Assembly (NCBI RefSeq): GCF_003947455.1
Contig: NZ_QHJH01000063.1
Span: forward strand, 1-37,062
Direction: 5' to 3'
Origin: Streptomyces sp. WAC 04229
Lineage (GTDB): Bacteria > Actinomycetota > Actinomycetes > Streptomycetales > Streptomycetaceae
DNA: 37,062 bases
Positions 31,641-37,062 of the stretch are shown piece by piece. Numbering within the stretch: the stretch's first letter is position 1; the number at the start of each line of letters is the position of its first letter. The position numbers were made by a program, and so were the translations under genes. The notes under the pieces are model-generated. The model had not been told where the DNA came from. It saw only the letters and a program-made list of their open reading frames with translations, and did no database searches.

Positions 31641-32489
31641 CTACGCGTCCACCTCGACCAGCCGTTCCCCGTCGAAGGTCATGACCTCGAAGTGGTCGAT
31701 CTGGTTGGGGTCGAAGGCGGCGCCGCCGTGCACGTAGAGCGGTTTCTTGGCCTTCTCCGTGGTGGCGTCCGGGATGCCGTACCCCCAGTCGGGGACCGTC
31801 CAGGAGCTGAGGGTCTCCCGCTCGCCGTTCTTGCCGACGGCGATCAGGGAGCACTTCTCGGGCCCCTTGACGTTCTTCAGCTCCAGGACCGCCTCGGTGC
31901 CCCAGGCCTTCTTCTCCAGGGCCACGGTGGCGCTGACCTCGGTGGCCGGGTCGGTGGCGGTGACCCGGTCGGGCATGGCGGCGAAGGCGGACTCGGCGGG
32001 GCTGCCGGTCTGCTCCTGCGAGGCCTCGGTCCTGCGTCCGCCGTCGTCGTCGCCACCGCCGCCGCCCGTGGTCGCCACGGCGGCGAACGGGCCGCCGATG
32101 ATCAGCGCGGCGGCGGTGCCCACCAGGTAGAAGTTGCGCCGGCGCTTGCTCGCGCGGCGCTCGGCGACCTCGTCGACGAGCTTCTCGGACAGCCGCGGGC
32201 TCGGCTTGGCGGTGAGCGACTCGGCGATGGCGGGCGTACCGGCACCGGGCAGGTCCGCGAGCGCGGCCATCATCGGTTCCATCCCGGCCAGCTCGTCGAG
32301 TTGCTGGGCGCACCATTCGCAGGTGGCGAGGTGCGCCTCGAAAGCGGTTGCTTCCACGTCGTCGAGAATCCCGAGGGCGTAGGCGCCGACGGTCTCGTGT
32401 TCGTTCGGCGCCGGTGATCCCTCCATGGGGACAGAATTACCCGTGTCCCCCGGACCGAACCCCTGAACTCCCCCGTACCCGCTCATCAC
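31641..32489 (-). CDS. rsuA: Anti-sigma factor with zinc-binding ZAS domain, RsuA type
   Basis: 282 residues. The ZAS signature is present at 31-60: HETVGAYALGILDDVEATAFEAHL split, then CEWC, giving His31, His53, Cys57, Cys60. One membrane helix follows at about 119-140 (NFYLVGTAAALIIGGPFAAVAT), then a Gly/Asp linker and an extracellular domain of about 130 residues ending FEVMTFDGERLVEVDA. It should hold its sigma factor at the membrane and release it on an envelope signal. The gene starts at GTG 32489, or the next codon ATG 32486, overlapping the sigma stop. The symbol follows the S. coelicolor rsuA-sigU pair, whose position in the conserved gene order is the same; this is assignment by synteny from memory. 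Confidence 0.85.
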   Translation of the reverse strand: MMSGYGGVQGFGPGDTGNSVPMEGSPAPNEHETVGAYALGILDDVEATAFEAHLATCEWCAQQLDELAGMEPMMAALADLPGAGTPAIAESLTAKPSPRLSEKLVDEVAERRASKRRRNFYLVGTAAALIIGGPFAAVATTGGGGGDDDGGRRTEASQEQTGSPAESAFAAMPDRVTATDPATEVSATVALEKKAWGTEAVLELKNVKGPEKCSLIAVGKNGERETLSSWTVPDWGYGIPDATTEKAKKPLYVHGGAAFDPNQIDHFEVMTFDGERLVEVDA

Positions 32490-33064
32490 GCCGTCACCCC
32501 CCGCTCCTCCAGTGCCAGCTTCATCGAACGCAGGGCGTAGAACACCCGGGAGCGAACGGTGCCGCTGGGTATGCCCAGTGTCTGCGCCGCCTCATTGACG
32601 GTACGCCCCTTGAAGTACGTCTCGACGAGGACCTCACGGTGAGCCGGGGTCAGGTCGTCGAGCGCGTCCGACAGCGTCATCAGCCACAGCGCCTTGTCGA
32701 TCTCGTCCTCCGCGGGGATGACCTCCAGCGGCGACGGATCGACCTCCTGCGGCCGGGCCTGCCGGCTGCGGTGGCCGTCGATGACGATGCGCCGGGCGAC
32801 CGTCACCAGCCAGGGGCGTACCGATCCGGTCGCACGGTTGAGCTGACCGGCGTTCTTCCAGGCACGGATGAGCGTCTCCTGGACGACGTCCTCGGCGCGC
32901 TGCCGGTCCCCCGCGACCAGCCGCAGCACATAGGCCAGCAAGGGGCCGGCGTGCTCGCGGTAGAGCGCGCGCATCAGCTCCTCGTCGGGTTCCGAGGACG
33001 ACTGGGACATGCGATGTCGGGCCCTCGCACCACGTTCATTGGCCACGACGGAATCCTTGCGCAC
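32486..33064 (-). CDS. sigU: ECF RNA polymerase sigma factor, SigU type
   Basis: 192 residues from the GTG at 33064, which lies just behind GGAGGTG, a full match to the 16S anti-Shine-Dalgarno; the frame goes on to 33142 but would then overlap the promoter. Region 2 runs through LYREHAGPLLAYVLRLVAGD and EDVVQETLIRAWKN; region 4 is LTPAHREVLVETYFKG followed by TVNEAAQTLGIPSGTVRSRVFYALR. There is a charged linker between and no extra domain. It is co-translated with its anti-sigma factor (4-nt overlap). In S. coelicolor SigU affects secreted proteins and development; I use the symbol because of the gene order. ECF genes usually drive their own promoter, and a matching candidate lies at 33116-33141. 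Confidence 0.88.
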   Translation of the reverse strand: MRKDSVVANERGARARHRMSQSSSEPDEELMRALYREHAGPLLAYVLRLVAGDRQRAEDVVQETLIRAWKNAGQLNRATGSVRPWLVTVARRIVIDGHRSRQARPQEVDPSPLEVIPAEDEIDKALWLMTLSDALDDLTPAHREVLVETYFKGRTVNEAAQTLGIPSGTVRSRVFYALRSMKLALEERGVTA

Positions 33065-33115
33065 GCCCACCTCCGATGTCCGGGGGTTCCCCCAGTCGGT
33101 CGCTCGCCCATTCGG

Positions 33116-33141
33116 TACGGACGCGAAGTGCGGGGTGTTCA
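33116..33141 (-). promoter_or_regulatory. Candidate ECF-type promoter of sigU-rsuA
   Basis: On the minus strand TGAAC (33137-33141) and CGTA (33116-33119) are 17 bases apart, the GAAC-N16/17-CGT layout of ECF-dependent promoters, and lie about 50-75 bases upstream of the chosen GTG start. Autoregulation by the sigma factor is the natural inference. Confidence 0.4.
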
Positions 33142-33194
33142 AAGTGAGATGACAGTTTTCTCGGGACGGTGTGACGAACGGGGCGTGGCGGAAC

Positions 33195-33779
33195 TTATCG
33201 GGCGAGGGCGGCCCGGCGGCGGTGCCGGGCGACCCGCTCGCGGTTCCCGCAGACCTCGCTGGAGCACCAGCGCCTGCGGTGGCCGCGGGAGGTGTCCACG
33301 TAGACGATCGGGCAGTTGTCGCCCTCGCACTGCCTGAGGCCGGCCCGCGCCACGGGGTCGGTGAGCAGTTCCACGGCGTCCCTCGCGAGGGCGCCGAGCA
33401 GCGCCGCGCACTGCGGCGGCCCGGTCAGCTCCCGGGTCAGCGCTCCGTCCTCGCCGTGCACCGCGCGCGGGGCCGGGGGCGCGGCCAGCGCCAGGTCGTT
33501 GACGCGGGCCAGCGCGAGGTCGTGGCGGCGGGTGCGGGGGGCCGGCCGGGCGCGCACCAGCCGGGCGGTCTCGCGGCGCAGTTCGCGGAAGCCGGTCAGC
33601 CAGGTGGTGTCGGCGTGGGCCAGCGGGGTGCCGGGCGGGACGAGCCCGGAGCCGGCGATCCAGGCGCGCAGCACGACCACGGAGCCGAGGCGCTCGACGG
33701 GATGGGTGGTGGCGATGAGGTCCAGGCAGATCCGCCCGGTGTCGAAGCGCAGCTCGTACGGGTCGGTGGCCGTACTCAT
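33195..33779 (-). CDS. CGNR zinc-finger protein with ABATE domain
   Basis: 194 residues from the ATG at 33779, eight bases behind an AGGA; ATG 33785 is too close to it. The N-terminal ABATE domain (FDTGRICLDLIATT, a family opening, then LTGFRELRRETARLV) is a predicted stress-related ligand- or nucleic-acid-binding fold. The C-terminal CGNR treble-clef finger is complete: CEGDNCPIVYVDTS, then RWCSSEVCGNRERVARHRRR, with Cys4 ligands and a basic tail that probably binds DNA. The family is abundant in Actinobacteria, as putative regulators without known targets. It is read towards sigU but is separated from it by the sigma promoter region. Confidence 0.9.
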   Translation of the reverse strand: MSTATDPYELRFDTGRICLDLIATTHPVERLGSVVVLRAWIAGSGLVPPGTPLAHADTTWLTGFRELRRETARLVRARPAPRTRRHDLALARVNDLALAAPPAPRAVHGEDGALTRELTGPPQCAALLGALARDAVELLTDPVARAGLRQCEGDNCPIVYVDTSRGHRRRWCSSEVCGNRERVARHRRRAALAR

Positions 33780-34193
33780 TGCCATGTTCCTGTCACCGCC
33801 TGAGGGTGGCCCGCCGAGGTACGGGCTGGGAAGGGGAGCAGGTGGACCGCTCCCTCTACAGTGCCTGCCCGCGCTCGCGCCCGGAACCCCTCGTACCGGT
33901 GAGGCGTGGACGCGTACGCGCGCGCCCGCGCACCCGGGCCGCGTCCGGCGCCCGCACGTCCCGTCGGCCGTCACCGGTCACACGCGCCCGGCCACACGCG
34001 CCCGGCGCCACGGCCCGCCGCAGTGGCACCCGACCGTCTCCAGGGCCGCCGCACACCGCCGTCGAGGACGCCCGCCCCGGGACGCCTCGTCGCCCGCGAC
34101 CCGTCGCCTCGGCCCGGCAGACGGCCCCCGACACGCGACCCGTCGCCTCGGCCCGGCACAGGGCCCCTGACACGCGGCCGTCGCCGCGGTCCG
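33780..34193. other. 414-base intergenic region, repetitive, no gene supported
   Basis: It lies between the nnaR stop and the CGNR start, both on the minus strand. Extremely GC-rich, with short repeats: two copies of CACACGCGCCCGGC around 33976-34005 and the 39-bp tandem pair at 34095-34172. Open frames here lack ribosome binding sites and any family pattern. The CGNR promoter must be within it, but I cannot place it. Confidence 0.6.
34095..34172. repeat. 39-bp tandem repeat, two copies
   Basis: 34095-34133 and 34134-34172 are identical at 36 of 39 positions (both open CGCGACCCGTCGCCTCGG and close GACA). A partial third start follows at 34173. Noncoding and of unknown role, probably slippage-generated. 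Confidence 0.85.
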
Positions 34194-35348
34194 TCAGTCG
34201 TCCGCCGTGTACTTGGCGTCCGTCGCCGGGTCCAGGGCCAGGCGGTAGCCGCGCTTGACCACCGTCTGGATCAGCTTCGGGGTGCCGAGGGACGTGCGCA
34301 GGCGGGCCATCGCCGTCTCGACGGCGTGCTCGTCGCGGCCGGTGCCGGGCAGGGCGCGCAGGAGTTCCGCGCGGGACACCACCCAGCCCGGCCGCCGGGA
34401 CAGCGCCCGCAGCAGGGACATGCCGGCCGGCGGCACGGTCCGCAGCTCCCCGTCGACGAGCACCGCGTGCCCCCGGATCTCCAGCCGGAACCCGGCCACC
34501 GGCAGGGCACGAGCCCGCGCCGGGAGTTCCTGGCACAGCAGTTGGACGAGCGGGCCGAGCCGGAAGCGTTCGGGCTGGACGGTGTCGACACCGTGCGCCT
34601 GGAGCGGCACCGCGGTGACCGGTCCGACGCAGGCGGGCAGCACGTCGTGGCCGAACGCGGCGAGCAGTTCGGGCAGCAGACCGCGCTCCTCGGCACGGCC
34701 CAACAGCGAGGACGCGGCGGGCGCGCTGGTGAACGTCACCGCGTCCACGCCCCGCGACACGGCGGCGTCCAGCAGCCGGTCCACGGGCCCGAGGTCCTCC
34801 GGCGGCAGCCAGCGGTACACGGGCACGCCGACCACCTCGGCACCACCCTCGCGCAGCGCCTCCACGAACCCCGGCAGCGGCTCACCGTGCAGCTGCACGG
34901 CGACCCGGCGGCCGTCGACGCCCTCCTCCAGGAGCCGGTCGAGCACCTCGGCCATCGACTCCGACGACGGCGACCACCGCTCGGTCAGTCCCGCCGCCCG
35001 GACCGCGCCCTTGACCTTGGGCCCGCGCGCCAGGAGTTCGACCGCGCCCAGCCGCTCCAGCAGGGCGTCGCCGAGACCCCAGCCGTCGGCCGCCTCGACC
35101 CAGCCCCGGAACCCGATGGCGGTGGTGGCGACGACGACGTCCGGTGCCTGGTCGATGAGCTGCTTGGTCGCGGCCATCAGCTCGCTGTCGTCGGCGAGGG
35201 GCACGATCCGCAGCGCCGGCGCGTGCTGGACGGCGGCGCCGCGCCGCTGGAGCAGGGCGCCCAGTTCGTCGGCCCGGCGGGCGGCGGTCACGCCCACGGT
35301 GAATCCGGCCAGGGGCCCGTGGTCAGGTCGCTGCTGTTGGTCGTCCAT
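34194..35348 (-). CDS. nnaR: Nitrate/nitrite regulator NnaR (HemD-like domain plus winged helix)
   Basis: 384 residues from the ATG at 35348. Residues 15-265 resemble uroporphyrinogen-III synthase (FTVGVTAARRADELGALLQRRGA, PALRIVPL, VVVATTAIGFRGWVEAA, VAVQLHGEPLPGF, ITFTSAPA-type VTFTSAPAASSLL, PACVGPVTAVPLQAHG). The last 110 residues are an OmpR-type winged helix (HAVLVDGELRTVPPAGMSLLRALSRRPGWVVSR in parts, then HAVETAMARLRTSLGTPKLIQTVVKRGYRL). This fusion is NnaR of S. coelicolor, described as a co-activator of nitrate-assimilation genes with GlnR rather than a haem enzyme. The narK gene lies immediately upstream, which supports the role. A hairpin between narK and nnaR suggests separate or attenuated transcription. 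Confidence 0.88.
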   Translation of the reverse strand: MDDQQQRPDHGPLAGFTVGVTAARRADELGALLQRRGAAVQHAPALRIVPLADDSELMAATKQLIDQAPDVVVATTAIGFRGWVEAADGWGLGDALLERLGAVELLARGPKVKGAVRAAGLTERWSPSSESMAEVLDRLLEEGVDGRRVAVQLHGEPLPGFVEALREGGAEVVGVPVYRWLPPEDLGPVDRLLDAAVSRGVDAVTFTSAPAASSLLGRAEERGLLPELLAAFGHDVLPACVGPVTAVPLQAHGVDTVQPERFRLGPLVQLLCQELPARARALPVAGFRLEIRGHAVLVDGELRTVPPAGMSLLRALSRRPGWVVSRAELLRALPGTGRDEHAVETAMARLRTSLGTPKLIQTVVKRGYRLALDPATDAKYTADD

Positions 35349-35396
35349 CGCTCGCCGCGCTCCGATCCTCACGCCCATCTGCGTACTCGCGTGCCG

Positions 35397-35430
35397 ACCG
35401 AGCCTGCCAACGGTGCGTGACAGGCTCGGT
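35397..35430 (-). terminator. Hairpin between narK and nnaR
   Basis: ACCGAGCCTG (35397-35406) and CAGGCTCGGT (35421-35430) form a perfect 10-bp stem with a 14-nt loop, 25 bases after the narK stop and 48 bases before the nnaR start. Terminator or attenuator; no U-tract. Confidence 0.55.
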
Positions 35431-35455
35431 TCCGCTTCATGTCACCAGTGTTACG

Positions 35456-36817
35456 TCACACCTCGGCGTAGCTGAGCTGGGCCTTCGTGTCCGCCGGGTC
35501 CGCCGGGTCGTCCGGCAGCCGCGGGGCCGGACGGCGAAGGTATACCGCCCAGGTGACCGCGAAACACACGGCGTAGAAGGCGAGGAAGGCGACGAAGGCC
35601 CCGGTGCCCGAGCCGGAGGAGAGGAAGGACTGCCGGAAGGCGAGGTTGATGGCGACGCCGCCGAGCGCGCCGACCGCGCCGATCAGCCCCATGGAGGCAC
35701 CGGAAAGGCGCCGCCCGTGGGCCACCGCCGCCTCACCCGTCAGCCCCCGGCCCAGCGCCTTGTTCTGGAAGATGCCGGGGATCATCTTGAACGTCGACCC
35801 GTTGCCGAGCCCGCTGAGCACGAACAGCACCACGAACACGGCCACGAACAGCCCGAGCGACTTCGCCATGCTGGCGGCGACCAGCACCGCGGTGGCGACG
35901 GCCATCGCCACGAAGTTCCACAGGGTGATCCGGGCGCCCCCGTACCGGTCGGCGAGCCTGCCGCCCAGCGGCCGGATCAGGGAGCCGAGCAGCGGGCCGA
36001 TGAAGGTCAGGTAGGCCGCCTGCAGCGGGGTCCGCCCGAACTGGGTCGTCAGCACCTGCCCGAAGGCGAAGCTGTACCCGATGAACGAGCCGAACGTGCC
36101 GATGTACAGCACGGACATGATCCAGGTGTGCGCGTCCCGCGCGGCGTCCTTCGCGGCCCCGGTGTCGTTCTTCACGGAGGCGAGGTTGTCCATGAAGCAG
36201 GCGGCGAGGACCGCGGCCACCAGGATCAGCGGGATGTAGATGCCGAGCAGCACCCGCGGCCCGCCGCTCGCCCCGATGATCGCGAGCGCGGCCAGCTGGA
36301 TGACGGGCACACCGATGTTCCCGCCCCCGGCGTTGAGACCGAGTGCCCACCCCTTCCTCCGCAGCGGGAAGAAGGCGTTGATGTTGGTCATGGAGGAGGC
36401 GAAGTTGCCGCCCCCGATGCCGGCCAGCAGCCCGACCAGGAGGAAGGTGGAGAAGGACGTCCCCGGCTCCATGACGGTGAAGGCGGCGACGGTCGGCACG
36501 AGCAGGAGCCCGGCGGAGATGATCGTCCAGTTCCGCCCGCCGAAGACGGCGACGGCGAAGGTGTAGGGCACCCGTACGACGGCGCCGACGAGGGTCACCA
36601 CGGACGTCAGCAGGAACTTGTCGGCGGGCGTCAGCCCGTACTCCGGCCCCATGAAGAGGACCAGCACGGACCAGAGCGTCCAGACGGAGAACCCGATGTG
36701 CTCGGAGAGCACGGAGAAGAACAGGTTCCGCCGGGCGATCCGCTCCCCCGTCTCCTTCCAGAACGTCTCGTCCTCCGGATCCCAGTACTCGATCCAGCGG
36801 CCGCCTCGGAATGTCAT
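35456..36817 (-). CDS. narK: Nitrate/nitrite MFS transporter
   Basis: 453 residues from the ATG at 36817, preceded by GGAGGC at close spacing; the frame open to 36919 has no family features. Twelve membrane helices of the NarK/NasA major-facilitator family. After an N-terminal amphipathic segment (RWIEYWDPEDETFW, characteristic of the actinobacterial members) come FSVLSEHIGFSVWTLWSVLV, the family motifs GGGNFASSMTNINAFFPLRRKGWALGLNAGGGNIG (about 145-180, in parts) and GNGSTFKMIPGIF near helix 10. These Gly-rich nitrate signatures are both intact. It moves nitrate in or nitrite out across the plasma membrane. The neighbouring NnaR regulator suggests nitrate import for assimilation. Confidence 0.93.
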   Translation of the reverse strand: MTFRGGRWIEYWDPEDETFWKETGERIARRNLFFSVLSEHIGFSVWTLWSVLVLFMGPEYGLTPADKFLLTSVVTLVGAVVRVPYTFAVAVFGGRNWTIISAGLLLVPTVAAFTVMEPGTSFSTFLLVGLLAGIGGGNFASSMTNINAFFPLRRKGWALGLNAGGGNIGVPVIQLAALAIIGASGGPRVLLGIYIPLILVAAVLAACFMDNLASVKNDTGAAKDAARDAHTWIMSVLYIGTFGSFIGYSFAFGQVLTTQFGRTPLQAAYLTFIGPLLGSLIRPLGGRLADRYGGARITLWNFVAMAVATAVLVAASMAKSLGLFVAVFVVLFVLSGLGNGSTFKMIPGIFQNKALGRGLTGEAAVAHGRRLSGASMGLIGAVGALGGVAINLAFRQSFLSSGSGTGAFVAFLAFYAVCFAVTWAVYLRRPAPRLPDDPADPADTKAQLSYAEV

Positions 36818-36952
36818 GACGCCTCCACGGTGCTCCACAGCTCGACCGACCCGACGGTAGGAAGGGCGCGTTTCGGGCCGGTGGGGCTGTGGATGACCGG
36901 AAGGGAACGTTGCTCTCACCCGGCACCGGGGCCGGATGAGAGGTCGCGCCGG

Positions 36953-37062
36953 TCAGCCCTGGGGGTGCTGGGGCTGCCAGTGGGGGTTCTGCTGGGGGTA
37001 GGGCTGCTGCTGGGGCGCGGGCTGCGGAGGGTACGGCTGCTGCTGCGGGTACGCCTCGGGCG
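36953..37062 (-). CDS. C-terminal part of a Pro/Gln-rich protein, cut by the window edge
   Basis: The minus strand reads open from the right edge to a TGA at 36953-36955, giving 36 residues made almost only of Pro, Gln, Tyr and Ala: PEAYPQQQPYPPQPAPQQQ, then PYPQQNPHW and a QPQHPQG end. Such tails are common on Streptomyces membrane and signalling proteins. No function can be assigned from this fragment. It is read in the same direction as narK, with 135 bases between its stop and the narK start codon, which must include the narK promoter. Confidence 0.7.
   Translation of the reverse strand, partial: PEAYPQQQPYPPQPAPQQQPYPQQNPHWQPQHPQG

Noticed and set aside
36818..36950. Clear GlnR box in front of narK
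   Set aside because: A GAAAC half-site is present but no proper GTNAC partner at six bases; too weak to list as a feature.

Overview
The window looks like a chromosomal core segment of a Streptomyces species. Coding DNA is very GC-rich with G/C-ending codons, and several genes start with GTG or TTG and overlap by 4 nt (GTGA/ATGA). There is an XRE-DUF5753/DUF397/ATPase triad, an NnaR-type HemD/winged-helix regulator and a MalFG-type sugar transporter without its own ATPase. The order DUF3039 - YqgE - murA - hup - malic enzyme - helD - rsuA/sigU - CGNR - nnaR - narK matches what I recall of S. coelicolor around SCO2947-SCO2959. That is memory, not a search.

Layout. (1) 35-6674, minus strand: a polymorphic-toxin island. 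A 1488-residue RHS protein has a WXG/coiled-coil N-terminus, a membrane hairpin, YD repeats and an EndoU-like C-terminal RNase. Three unrelated immunity-type genes follow: an unrecognised family, a tandem SUKH-3 protein and a barstar homologue. (2) 6767-8446: a divergent regulatory triad around a perfect 11-bp palindrome. (3) 8458-13864: an IclR regulator, a DEAD/DEAH helicase, an MFS exporter, tRNA-Cys, and a SUKH-4 protein whose stop codon lies inside the tRNA gene. (4) 13910-18929: a translationally coupled three-subunit molybdenum hydroxylase operon. Its Mo subunit lacks canonical catalytic motifs, and its 2Fe-2S subunit carries a ~380-residue low-complexity extension. (5) 19171-23900: a sugar-binding lipoprotein, two permeases and a cytoplasmic GH20 beta-N-acetylhexosaminidase, in tight overlap behind a promoter with a DasR-like site and two further palindromes. 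(6) 24109-29226: housekeeping genes (DUF3039, YqgE/AlgH, MurA, HU, malic enzyme) with strong terminators, plus a probable structured small RNA at about 29087-29226. (7) 29237-36817: a HelD-type RNA-polymerase helicase, an ECF sigma/anti-sigma pair (sigU/rsuA type), a CGNR zinc-finger protein, the nitrate regulator NnaR and the transporter NarK. A Pro/Gln-rich protein is cut by the right edge.

The least explained items are the toxin island with its immunity array, the degenerate Mo-hydroxylase with its extended Fe-S partner, the putative small RNA, a repeat element captured inside a permease gene, and the SUKH-4/tRNA overlap. All family calls come from reading motifs by eye; no database search was possible.
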